Source of the DNA: Aldehydirespirator sp965116965
Lineage (GTDB): Bacteria > Actinomycetota > Acidimicrobiia > Acidimicrobiales > Aldehydirespiratoraceae
NCBI GenBank assembly: GCA_965116965.1
Contig: OZ220743.1
Span: 3,038,001-3,102,000 of the forward strand
DNA length: 64,000 nt
Direction: 5' to 3'
The notes under the pieces were generated by a model, which saw only the letters and a list, made by a program, of their open reading frames with translations, made no database searches and had not been told where the DNA came from. The position numbers and the translations under genes are program-made. Every line of letters begins with the position of its first letter. Position 1 is the stretch's first letter. This document shows positions 9,277 to 17,764 of the stretch, piece by piece.

Positions 9277-10556
9277 CCGAACACGGCGGGTGGCAGCCCG
9301 CCGGCGCGAAGAGGCGGGCCGCCGCACGAGCGATCGACGCGGCCGTCACGGTCGTGTTGGCGTTCGTGGTGATGATGGCTGCGGGCATGCTCGCGGTGGC
9401 TGTGTCGCTCTCTGTGGACGGCTGGAGCGGCGACCGCGACACGTTCTGGCTGGTGCTGTTCATGGTGCCCGCGCTGGTTCCGGTGGCCGGCTCCGAGGTG
9501 ATTGCTATAGCTCGGCGGGGCCAGACCCTGGGCAAGAAGGCTATGGGCCTGCGGGTCGTGGTGTGGGACGAGGACGCGGCTGCGCCCGCGGGCGGCGCCG
9601 GGGGTCTCGGCGCCGCGTGCAGCATCGAGCGCTGGGCGGTTCCCCACGGCGCTGGAGTGCTGACGGGTGTGGTGGCCGGCGCCGCGACGGCCCCGATGAT
9701 CGGCGGCTACGGCGTCCTCGTGGGTGCGGACATGTGGCTGGTCGTGTCGGCGGTCATATGCCTCTCAGCGCTGGGCGACCCCCACCGCCGCGGCTGGCAC
9801 GACAAAGCCGCCGGCACCGTCGTCGTCGAGGCAGCACCGGAGCAGCCACCACCCCAGCGCGGAGACCCGACCGATGAGACGCAGCACCTCAACGAGCCTC
9901 GGGTCCCCACCGCGGCCAGGCGCGGCGTCATGGCGGTCATGATGTGTGCCGCGGTGGCGGGCGGCGCGCTGGTCGGCGGCGCAGCGTTCGCGGCGATCGA
10001 AGTCGTGCCGAGCATCTTCAGTTCCGAAATCGACAAATACGACGAAGCCACCCGACAGCGCCATGACTTCGGCCAGCGCGTCGGCCCCGACGGCGACGCA
10101 TGCTGGCTCGAAGGCCCGAACCGCAGCGGCACCGTGTTCTGTGATCTGGAGTCGATCGGCAGACTCCACTGGGACACCGGCGATGTGAAGGTCTCGGGTC
10201 CGTGGGAAATCCACATCGGCTCGGGGTACATGTGCGTGGACTACAGGCCTCGGCGCTGGGAGTGGAGCCCCGAAGTGCCGCCCCGCCCCGCACACTCCCC
10301 ACAAAAGGCCGACCTCGAGGAAATCGTGATCGGCGACGGGTTCGCGTGCGGGCACACGTCGGGTCACCCGTGGGCGGTGATCTGCTGGACCGTCGGCGTG
10401 GACCAGCCGACCTACCAGCAGCACAGCCACCCGCTCGGTGATCGCTCTGGTTGGTCCTTGAAGCACGCCGGCGACGACAGCTTCCACATCGAAGAGACCC
10501 AGGAGGATGGAACCACCCAGGGCATGTGGCTTCCCGCGTTCACCGGAGACGAATAG
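9273..10556 (+). CDS. RDD-domain membrane protein with Cys-rich extracytoplasmic domain
   Basis: 427-aa protein starting at GTG 9273, chosen because it overlaps the RTX stop (GTGA) just as the other RDD genes do. An in-frame ATG at 9249 is possible. Residues 1-190 are an RDD domain (ARAIDAAVTVVLAF, GQTLGKKAMGLRV, RRGWHDKAAGTVVV). After a charged linker a further membrane segment (GVMAVMMCAAVAGGALVGGAAFAA) leads to about 190 residues predicted outside, with several Cys (DACWLEG, VFCDLES, YMCVDY, FACGHTSG, VICWTV). I do not recognise the outer domain. Its features suggest disulfide bonding and a surface sensing or binding role, which is inference. Confidence 0.8.
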   Translation: MTEHGGWQPAGAKRRAAARAIDAAVTVVLAFVVMMAAGMLAVAVSLSVDGWSGDRDTFWLVLFMVPALVPVAGSEVIAIARRGQTLGKKAMGLRVVVWDEDAAAPAGGAGGLGAACSIERWAVPHGAGVLTGVVAGAATAPMIGGYGVLVGADMWLVVSAVICLSALGDPHRRGWHDKAAGTVVVEAAPEQPPPQRGDPTDETQHLNEPRVPTAARRGVMAVMMCAAVAGGALVGGAAFAAIEVVPSIFSSEIDKYDEATRQRHDFGQRVGPDGDACWLEGPNRSGTVFCDLESIGRLHWDTGDVKVSGPWEIHIGSGYMCVDYRPRRWEWSPEVPPRPAHSPQKADLEEIVIGDGFACGHTSGHPWAVICWTVGVDQPTYQQHSHPLGDRSGWSLKHAGDDSFHIEETQEDGTTQGMWLPAFTGDE

Positions 10557-10598
10557 ACGTAGCCGGTGGACGTGCCGACACTTGCTAGCGACCCCGGG

Positions 10599-11035
10599 CA
10601 CATCATGACGACGCGACCACCGCCGCCAACCGCCGACACTGCCCCCACATCGCACAGACAGCGACCACCGACGACCCCGCCGACACAGCATCGACGTCGG
10701 CACAGCCAACAGACACTTCGGCCTCGCCATCTTGTCCAAACCCCCTCCTCGACAAAAACTGGTCCCAGCGAACGGGGAATCACCACACCCACGAACGGGG
10801 AATCTCAAGAAAGGGCAAGAAAACGCCTTGGTATTCCAACGGATTCTGAGGTATGGATGGGCCCACCGAGGGTCGATCCGAACCTAGAGGGTTCATCGAT
10901 CCAAACCAACACAGGATGCAGCCGTGGTGGGGCGTCGCGGAAGCCCATGGTCCGATTGGGCGGGCCGCGAATGCCGTCGGATTGCTCGCTGGGCCGTTCA
11001 GGGCTGCGCGCGGGCGCGGCGAAGCTGACGGCGTG
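10599..11035. repeat. Recombinogenic repeat, copy A (longest)
   Basis: No gene is seen between 10557 and 11070; this repeat fills the gap. The first 268 bp (10599-10866) match copy D (19610-19877) almost base for base. The later part (about 10782-11035) matches copy B (12237-12490). The core has GAACGGGGAATC at 10770 and again at 10793, then TTGGTATTCCAA ending at 10839. Copies are found only where neighbouring genes are cut or joined, so this looks like a mobile or recombination-prone unit of unknown type. Confidence 0.8.
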
Positions 11036-11051
11036 AGACCGTCAGCTTCGC
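11019..11051. terminator. Perfect 13-bp stem-loop
   Basis: GCGAAGCTGACGG and its exact reverse complement are separated by a 7-nt loop (CGTGAGA). The hairpin sits at the end of repeat copy A and 20 bp downstream of the minus-strand transposase remnant. It could end transcription from either side, although no T-run follows, or it could be an element end. Copy B has only the left arm, so the second arm is specific to A. Confidence 0.45.
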
Positions 11052-11070
11052 TGTCAGGGTCGACGGCTCG

Positions 11071-11715
11071 TTATGGGGGTGGCCTTGGGCGCTTGTGGCC
11101 GGTGGCGGCTGATCCGCCACTGTCATCGGGTCTGCGGGTCGCTGCCTGAGGTAGTTCGGGAGGATCTGGGACCGGCTTCTCGCCCGCGGGAGCGGCTTCG
11201 TCGGGCTGAGCTTCGTGGGTGGGTTCGGCCTCGTCGGTCTGCTCGGACTCGACCACCTCGACTTCGTCGGCGGGCTCAGCCTCGACTGGTTCGGCCTCGT
11301 TGACGGGCTCGACCCGCTCGGCCTCGGGCTGGGCGTCATCGGCGGGCCCGGGCTCATTGACGGGCTCGAGTGTGTCATCGGTCGGTTCGGTGTCATCGGT
11401 TGGCGCGTCTATGTCTTGAGGGTGGGTGCCTTGTTGCTGTCGGTGTCGCTTCAGCAGCCCTTGGACGTCTTTGATTTCTTGGTCCATTGTCGTTTGGAGG
11501 TTCATCACGACAAAGGTGAAGAGCGCGGAGAGGGCGTGGGGTTCGAGGCGGGCTGCTTTGCATGTGCCGGGTTCGAGGCCGCCTTTGTCGCGGGCGGTCC
11601 CCAACGGCGACTCGACGGCGTTGCGCTGGTTCATGATCTTGGTGTGGTCGGGTGTGCCGTACGCGGGACTCTGGAACGTCGGCAGGTCTTCGATGGTGAC
11701 GGTGCCGTCATCTCT
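11071..11715 (-). pseudogene. Transposase C-terminal remnant with acidic repeat tail
   Basis: The minus-strand frame encodes a segment typical of transposase C-termini (DDGTVTIEDLPTFQSPAYG, NQRNAVESPLGTARDKGGLE, LEPHALSALFTFVVMNLQ). A helical stretch and a long Pro/Glu/Asp/Ala-rich tail follow, with repeats of EPVNE and EPAD. No catalytic N-terminal part exists: past about 11715 the frame is the antisense of a nuclease fragment. It is therefore a 5'-truncated remnant joined back-to-back to that fragment. The acidic tail is odd for a transposase. Confidence 0.6.
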
Positions 11716-11717
11716 GA

Positions 11718-12120
11718 CCTGTCGGCCTTCATCGGTAGCACCGACCCGAGCACGCACCGCATCCTCGCGGCTGGTGACCTCAACATGATCTACGGCGCCA
11801 CCGAGGACAACCCGCTGGCGCTGCCCGCGCGGGACCGAACGGTCACAGACAGAATGGCCGCGCTGGGCCTGGAGTTCCTCGGACCCCAGCACCCCGCCGG
11901 CCGAAGAGCGAACCCGACACCTCAGGGCTTGCCGCCCGACACCCGCAACGTGCCTACCTTTCACAGCGCCCGCCGGACCCCGGAGACGGCCCAGAACCAA
12001 CTCGACTACGTCTTTGCCTCCCGGGGCTTCCATCGAGGCGTCAAGGTGCGGGCCATGAACGGCGTCGAAGAGTGGGGCCCCAGCGACCACTGCCGCCTAC
12101 TGATAGAGACTTCGAGTTGA
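11718..12120 (+). pseudogene. Endonuclease/exonuclease/phosphatase-fold C-terminal fragment
   Basis: About 133 residues matching the C-terminal half of the EEP superfamily. ILAAGDLNMIYGATEDN carries the GDLN motif, QNQLDYVFASRGF the substrate-side strand, and WGPSDHCRLLIE the SDH motif with the catalytic Asp-His. The N-terminal half with the Glu metal ligand is missing and the frame has no credible start, so it is a 5'-truncated remnant. Repeat copy B follows about 100 bp downstream. Confidence 0.7.
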
Positions 12121-12224
12121 CACGGGGCGGTCACATGCTCTCGTTCACACCCACTCTGGCCCTAGGCAAACACTGCACCAAACCTTCCCCACCTCGACAA
12201 ACGCCATACCTTGTGCCGTCCATC

Positions 12225-12490
12225 AAACGGGGAACGGCACCCCCCACGAACGGGGAATCTCAGAAACGGGCTTCAAGGCGCCTTGGTATTCCAACGGAAT
12301 CTGAGGTATGGATTGGCCCACTCAGGGTCGATCCGAACCTCAAGGGTTCATCGATCCGAACCAACACAGGATGCGGCCGTGGTGGGGCGTCGCGGCGTCC
12401 AGTGGTCCGACTTGGCGGGCCGCGGATGCTGTAGAGCTGCTCGCTGGGCCGTTCAGGGGTGCTCGCGGGCGCGGCGAGGCTGACGGCGTG
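12225..12490. repeat. Recombinogenic repeat, copy B
   Basis: No gene is seen between 12121 and 12491; the repeat fills most of it. A diverged first box (AAACGGGGAACG at about 12226) is followed by an exact GAACGGGGAATC at 12248 and TTGGTATTCCAA ending at 12294. The next 200 bp match copy A to GACGGCGTG at 12490. The repeat ends two bases before the stop codon of the ATPase gene on the other strand. Confidence 0.8.
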
Positions 12491-12491
12491 G

Positions 12492-13802
12492 TCATGGCTT
12501 CTTGGACCGGTGAGGGGGCTTGTGTCCTGGGGGCAGCACGCAGGTCTTCTTCGCACGGGGCATCCATGCACCGCACACGCTTGTCTCAGCGCTGCCTGGC
12601 TCCATCTCGTCGCGTGCAGCCTGCAGCGCCGCCTCTTGGGCTTGGCGCTGCGACTCCTGAACCGACATCGCCTCAAGCGCTTGTTCTTGGATGGAGCGAT
12701 ATCGGACGGCCATACTGGTGAAAGCGAGATCCCCCAGTGGTGTCTCGGTGACGACGCCTTCGTCTAGGAGCCTCCGCTTGTAGGTGTGGACATGAGCGGC
12801 CGGTTTGCCGAGTCGCTGTGCGATGTCCGCCAGTGCCGAGTTGGCGTCATCGGACAGCATCGCGAACAGGAACCGCTTGTCTGCCGGCGACAGCCGCGCC
12901 CAGATCGGCGTGACAACTTTGTCGGCGACGTCTTGTTCCATCGACTTGACCGCCGTGGCGACATGTTCGGCGGCGACTGGGCCCGGGGGGCCGCCGCAGG
13001 CCGTCCACAGGTGGGCACCGACGGACTGTATTGCGTAGGCGAGGCCGCGAGTGGCTGCGGCGGCACGGCGCAGGTCTGCTTCCTCAATGCCGACGCCCGA
13101 TGATCTCATGGGCTGCTCGATGGCCTCCATCGCCTCAGTGATGGAGACATGCCTCACATCGTCGTGGTGGCAGCGACGGAAGAATGTGAATCCAGGCTGT
13201 AGTAGCAGGGTGTGCTTCATCTGGGCGAGACCTGTGCCGATGAAGGCGAGCCGCTTCTTCTTGCGCTCCGTGATGCGCTGGAGGGCAGAGGACAGGCTGC
13301 TGGCCTGCGCATCGGTGAGATTGTGGAACTCGTCCACAGTGACGAGCACACCGGCACCACCATCGTCAATGGTCGCATCCACAAGCCCTTCGAGCAATCG
13401 TCGGAGCGAGCGCTTGCGTGTCGCCGTGTTCTCCCAGTTCAACCCTATGAGCTGTCCGATGCTCACGCCTGTGACGCTCCGCCGCGCCGCTGGGGATATG
13501 TCCTCTATGTGGTCGAGGGACTCTTCCTCGATCATGGCCAGCACGCTGTCCTCGGGGCGAGGCTGCACGTTGGCATCGACGCTGATGACGCGCCAACCAG
13601 CCGAGCGCGCCTCGTCCTCCACCACATCCAGCAGGGTCGTCTTGCCGACGCCCCGCGGCCCCATCATCAGCCGCACGAATCGGTCGTCTGCCGGACCAGC
13701 AGACAGCGCCACCGCGGCACTCGCCAGGAGGTCTTCGCGTCCAGCAAGCACAGGGGGGCGCCGGCCGAAGCCGGGGGTAAACGGGTGGTCCATGCCCGAC
13801 AC
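12492..13802 (-). CDS. ORC/Cdc6-like AAA ATPase with winged helix and Cys/His tail
   Basis: 436-aa P-loop ATPase with Walker A GPRGVGKTTLLD near residue 50, Walker B VLVTVDEFHN near 170, sensor-1 region RLAFIGTGL, and a C-terminal winged-helix segment (ANSALADIAQRLGKPAAHVHTYKRRL). The architecture matches archaeal-type ATPases and ORC/TniB-like proteins. The last 25 residues hold Cys and His in a zinc-knuckle pattern (CGAWMPRAKKTC then GHKPPH). The start may be GTG 13802 or ATG 13793, and neither has a strong ribosome site. It is a single gene between repeat copies B and C, which suggests cargo or a helper of that repeat. DNA mobility or NTP-dependent regulation are both possible. Confidence 0.8.
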   Translation of the reverse strand: MSGMDHPFTPGFGRRPPVLAGREDLLASAAVALSAGPADDRFVRLMMGPRGVGKTTLLDVVEDEARSAGWRVISVDANVQPRPEDSVLAMIEEESLDHIEDISPAARRSVTGVSIGQLIGLNWENTATRKRSLRRLLEGLVDATIDDGGAGVLVTVDEFHNLTDAQASSLSSALQRITERKKKRLAFIGTGLAQMKHTLLLQPGFTFFRRCHHDDVRHVSITEAMEAIEQPMRSSGVGIEEADLRRAAAATRGLAYAIQSVGAHLWTACGGPPGPVAAEHVATAVKSMEQDVADKVVTPIWARLSPADKRFLFAMLSDDANSALADIAQRLGKPAAHVHTYKRRLLDEGVVTETPLGDLAFTSMAVRYRSIQEQALEAMSVQESQRQAQEAALQAARDEMEPGSAETSVCGAWMPRAKKTCVLPPGHKPPHRSKKP

Positions 13803-13897
13803 GCTAGCACAAGTAGCGCGTGCGACCCTTTATTTTACTATCTTTATCGCCCGAAGGAGGCGTCGTCTCGACGGCGCGGTGCATCCACGTCCGGGCC

Positions 13898-13966
13898 GAA
13901 CGGGGAATCACTACCCCACGAACGGGGAATCTCAAGAACGGGCAGAAACGCGCCTTGGTATTCCAA
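13898..13966. repeat. Recombinogenic repeat, copy C (core only)
   Basis: GAACGGGGAATC occurs at 13898 and 13920 (22-bp period) and the unit ends with TTGGTATTCCAA at 13966. Homology to copies A, B and D stops exactly there, and the next base begins an SGNH-hydrolase coding sequence that lacks its front half. This is the clearest case of a gene cut precisely at the end of the core. Confidence 0.8.
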
Positions 13967-15539
13967 GCCGGCGGATCCCGAGTGCCGCCGCTGGCTGGAG
14001 GCCTATCCGCTGGTGTTCGCGGAGGACCATCTCGGCGATGACCGCCTCGACGGTGTGGTGACCTACGCCTGCGCGGGCGCGGTCACCTACAACATCTACG
14101 ACGTGACTGACGCCGCCGACAGCGACCGGCCGTCGCATGTCGCCACGACGGACCGGTTGGACATCGCCAACTACGAGCCCCGCCAGGGTGAGTCGCTGGC
14201 CAAAGAGGTCGGTGTGGACATGGTGACGGTCACCATCGGCGGCAACGACACCGGCTTCGCGGAGGTGCTCCGGGAGTGCATGGCCGGCAGATGCGACCAG
14301 ACCACCCTCGACGCACAGGAGTCCCTCACGAGCGTTGGAGCGAGGATCGAGAAGATGCTGGAGCAGGTCAGGCTCGCCGCGCCCGGCGCGTCGGTGTTCG
14401 TGCTGGGCTACCCCTACCTCACTCCGACGTTCGTGCCGATCACCTGCAAGAGCCTGCGCCCCGACAACCTGCTGGCCGAGTTGGGTGTCGACCCGATCGC
14501 GATCGAGTTGCTGTACCAGGCGCTCTATGAGTTCGAGCCCGCAGCCCGCGAGGCCCTCTATGACGCCATCGCGGCGCTCTACCTCACCGGCGCCCGCCTA
14601 ACCAATCAGGTCCAGACCACGATTGGGGCATTAAGAACGGCGGCCACCGAGTTCGCCCGAGCGGTTGAAGATGCTGCTCAGGATGTGATACAGATGAAGC
14701 TGGCGACCTTGGTGTCGGCGGCGGTTGCGTTCTCGGGTGCTGTGAGGGCGTCTGTGAGCGAGGCGATGGCCGGTGTCGGTGAGGCTGCTCTGGCTGATGC
14801 CGAGGCGCAGCAGGCGACAGCAGAGGCTCTGGCTGATACTGTGGGCGCGCTGGACACCCTCTACGGCAACGGAGGCGACGACACCATCATCGGCGGCGCA
14901 GGCAACGACACGCTCTATGGCGGCGACGCGACCCGCATCGGAGCCCTTGACGGCAACGACATCATCTTGGGCGCAGCCGGCGACGACACCATCTACGGCA
15001 ACCGGGGCCCAGACGCCATCGTCGGCGGGGCGGGCGACGACGCCATTGTCGGCGGCGGCGAGAACGACATCCTCTGGGGCGGACCCGGCACCGACGACCT
15101 CGACGGCCACGCCGGAAACGACACCATCCACGCAGGAACCGGCAACGACAGCCTGCGCGGCGGCAACGGCGACGACACCCTCTGGGGCAACGACGGCAAC
15201 GACACCATCACCGCAGGCGCAGGAGACGACACCGTCTGGGGCGGACCCGGAAACGACACCCTGTGGGGCAACACCCAAAACGACACCCTGTGGGGCGGAC
15301 CCGGCGACGACACCATCTGGGGTCAAGGCCACAACGACCGGCTGCACGGCGGACCCGGCGACGACACCCTCAACAGCGGCGCCGGCGACGACACCGCCCA
15401 CGGCAACGCGGGCGACGACACCCTCGACGGCGGCAACGGCACCGACTACCTAAACGGCGGAACCGGCAACGACACATGCACCCGCGGCCACACCACCACT
15501 GACTGCGAACCCCAAACCGCCAACAGAGGCACTTCCTAG
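13967..15539 (+). pseudogene. SGNH-hydrolase / RTX protein, 5' truncated at repeat copy C
   Basis: About 523 residues. The sequence starts abruptly inside an SGNH hydrolase (CRRWLEAYPLVFAEDHLG). It keeps block III (VTVTIGGNDTGFAEVL) but lacks block I with the nucleophilic Ser, and a clear C-terminal Asp/His block is also missing. An Ala-rich helical segment (about 14640-14850) follows, then RTX repeats (GGDDTIIGGAGNDTLYGG and similar) to the stop at 15539. The truncation coincides with the end of TTGGTATTCCAA. The frame stays open upstream but that part is the antisense of the ATPase, so no native start exists. Catalysis is not expected. The RCC1-repeat gene starts 9 bp downstream. Confidence 0.75.
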
Positions 15540-15548
15540 ACGGCAACG

Positions 15549-17324
15549 ATGTCCCGCTGGAGCCTCACAACCGTGCTCGTCGCGATCATCCTCGCTGCCG
15601 CATGCAACCCCAGCGACAGCCCGGAACCCAGTCCCGGCAACGACGGAAACTCCCAGCATGACCAGACCAACTCGAAGTCCGGCGACGGCGTATCGAGCCT
15701 TGCAGATTCAGAGGTGTTCGTACCCAAGAAGCTGACTGCGGGCGGCGCGTCTGCGTGTGCCTTGAACGCGAGGGGGCAGATGGCGTGCTGGGGACTCAAT
15801 CCCTGGAATGCGACAGTGCCTAAGGGGAATCTCGCGTCGGTGAGCGTAGGCGGGACGCTTAAGTGCGCTCTGCATAGCCATGGTGCCATCGAATGCTGGG
15901 GCAGCAACGACTACGGCCAACTCGACGCGCCACCGGGAGACTTCAACTCGGTGAGCGCTGGCGCGACACATGCCTGTGCGATCGACCACGCCGGCTCCAT
16001 CGTGTGTTGGGGCAACAACACAAAGGGCCAAGCCGACGCACCCGAGGGCGACTACGTCTCGATCAGCGCAGGTTGGGCTCACAGTTGCGCCATAGACACA
16101 GTGAGTTCGGTTCTGTGCTGGGGCCAGGGCATGGGCACCGTCGGAGTACCTACCGATGGCACTTATGTCGCCGTATCGGCGGGGCGGTTGCACAGCTGCG
16201 CGATCAACTCCCAGCAAGCGGTGGTCTGCTGGGGCAGCAACGACCGAGGCCAGGCCGACGCCCCTGAGGGCGCCTATCAGTCGGTGAGCGCTTCGAGCTT
16301 CCACTCCTGCGCACTGCACGCTACAGGCCGAGTCCACTGCTGGGGCAGCAACGACCGAGGCCAGATTGACGCGCCCTCAGGGGTGTTCCAGGCCGTTGCC
16401 GGAGCCAGCGGGGTGTCATCTTGTGGGCTCCGCGCCGACGGGTCGATTGTCTGCTGGGGTGGAGGTGCCTCCAGCTTCGGTGGCGCTCCGAGAGGTCACT
16501 ACATCGATGTGGCGCCTCGAAGGTGCGCGTTACGTATCGACGGCACCCCCCAGTGCTGGTGGAGCGACTTCTGGCCACCAGAGGCCCCCGAGCAGCGATT
16601 CGATCCGCCCTACGGGACGTTCACTGCGCTGTCGGGCGCATGGCCTGCAATAGTGTGCGGGCTGCGCACCGACACCACCGTGGCCTGCTGGGGCAACGAA
16701 ACACTGCCGTATGTGCCTGGCCCATTCAATGCGCCTGGCTGGGACTACGTGGCCGTCGCGGCGGGGACCCCGGTCGGCTGCGGCATACGAGACGACAGCA
16801 CTCTCTCGTGTTGGTACATGCAGGACGGCTCTCCCGCCGAGGCCCCCGAAGGGCACTTCGCGGCTATCGATTCGGGACCTGAGCACCTGTGCGGCGTGCG
16901 TACCGACCAAAGCCTGGCATGCTGGTCGCACCCCTACGCCGATGCCAGCGACCCCACTCTCCAACTACTCGAGGCTCCCGCTGGCGACTACGTCGCGGTG
17001 GCCGCCGGGGGCGACCACAACTGCGCTCTGCGCATCGACCGCAGCGCCCTCTGCTGGGGTGACGACAGCCTCGGCCAGCTCCAAGCCCCCGGCGGGGCCT
17101 TCACCGAGATCGCGGCCACCAACGACCAGACCTGCGGGCTGCGTCCCGACGGACAGCCCGAATGCTGGGGCGGCGGCCACGGACACCGCGCCTATCCCCT
17201 CACCGGGCCCCTCAACAACCTCGACGCCGTAGCGGACGACTTCTGCGCCCTGCGCCCCGACGGCACCATCGTGTGCTGGACAGGCACCGCCACACCCACA
17301 CCCCACTTCGTGCAATGGGTATGA
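15549..17324 (+). CDS. RCC1-repeat lipoprotein
   Basis: 591-aa exported protein with a type II signal (TTVLVAIILAAAC, lipobox Cys19) and a Ser/Asp-rich linker. About a dozen RCC1-type repeats follow, each ending CALxxxGxxxCWGxNxxGQxxAPxGxFxxVSAG. RCC1 repeats fold as beta-propellers that bind proteins. Bacterial versions are mostly surface proteins of unknown ligand. Regular Cys pairs in each blade suggest disulfides outside the cell. The stop is followed immediately by decayed RTX repeats, so an RTX tail may once have been part of this gene. Start ATG 15549 lies 9 bp after the RTX stop. Confidence 0.85.
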   Translation: MSRWSLTTVLVAIILAAACNPSDSPEPSPGNDGNSQHDQTNSKSGDGVSSLADSEVFVPKKLTAGGASACALNARGQMACWGLNPWNATVPKGNLASVSVGGTLKCALHSHGAIECWGSNDYGQLDAPPGDFNSVSAGATHACAIDHAGSIVCWGNNTKGQADAPEGDYVSISAGWAHSCAIDTVSSVLCWGQGMGTVGVPTDGTYVAVSAGRLHSCAINSQQAVVCWGSNDRGQADAPEGAYQSVSASSFHSCALHATGRVHCWGSNDRGQIDAPSGVFQAVAGASGVSSCGLRADGSIVCWGGGASSFGGAPRGHYIDVAPRRCALRIDGTPQCWWSDFWPPEAPEQRFDPPYGTFTALSGAWPAIVCGLRTDTTVACWGNETLPYVPGPFNAPGWDYVAVAAGTPVGCGIRDDSTLSCWYMQDGSPAEAPEGHFAAIDSGPEHLCGVRTDQSLACWSHPYADASDPTLQLLEAPAGDYVAVAAGGDHNCALRIDRSALCWGDDSLGQLQAPGGAFTEIAATNDQTCGLRPDGQPECWGGGHGHRAYPLTGPLNNLDAVADDFCALRPDGTIVCWTGTATPTPHFVQWV

Positions 17325-17764
17325 CCACCTCGACGGCCACGCCGGAAACGACACCATCCACGCAGGAACCGGCCACGACATCCTGCGAGGCGGCAACGGC
17401 GACGACACCCTCTGGGGCCACAACGGCGACGACCTCATCACCGGCGGCGCAGGAGACGACACCGTCTGGGCGGACCCGGCAACGACACCCTTCTGGGGCA
17501 ACACCCAAAACGACACCCCTCTGGGGCGGCCCCGGAGCCGACACCCTCCACGGCCAGGGACACAACGACCAGCTCCACGGCGGCCCCGGCAACGACACCC
17601 TCAACGGCGGAGCAGGCAACGACCATCATGTCTACGGCGGCTCAGGCGACGACACCATCGACGGCGGAAACGGCACCGACTACCTCAACGGCGGCCCCGA
17701 CACCGACGCCTGCACCCGCGGCGACACCACCGCCGCATGCGACACCGGAGGTCGCCGCCGATGA
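17325..17764 (+). pseudogene. Decayed RTX repeat segment
   Basis: Directly after the RCC1 stop the DNA still encodes RTX units (DHLDGHAGNDTIHAG, GGNGDDTLWGHNGDD). The frame is broken at least three times: a missing G near 17470, a compensating base near 17493 and an extra C near 17518. Clean repeats then resume (GGPGADTLHGQGHNDQLHGG) to the stop at 17764, with a 3-nt insertion (CATCAT) near 17624. The block resembles 15060-15530. It has no start of its own. The ATGA junction with the next RDD gene is preserved. Confidence 0.7.

Noticed and set aside
8395..9327. Long minus-strand frames over RTX blocks (also 6509-7192, 14631-15401, 18972-19577)
   Set aside because: Val/Gly/Ala-only proteins with period-matching repeats are the antisense of GC-rich RTX repeats; the plus strand encodes recognised RTX motifs.
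10770..10804. CRISPR array at the twin GAACGGGGAATC boxes
   Set aside because: Only two short units per site, spacer only about 11 nt and similar in all copies; no cas genes.
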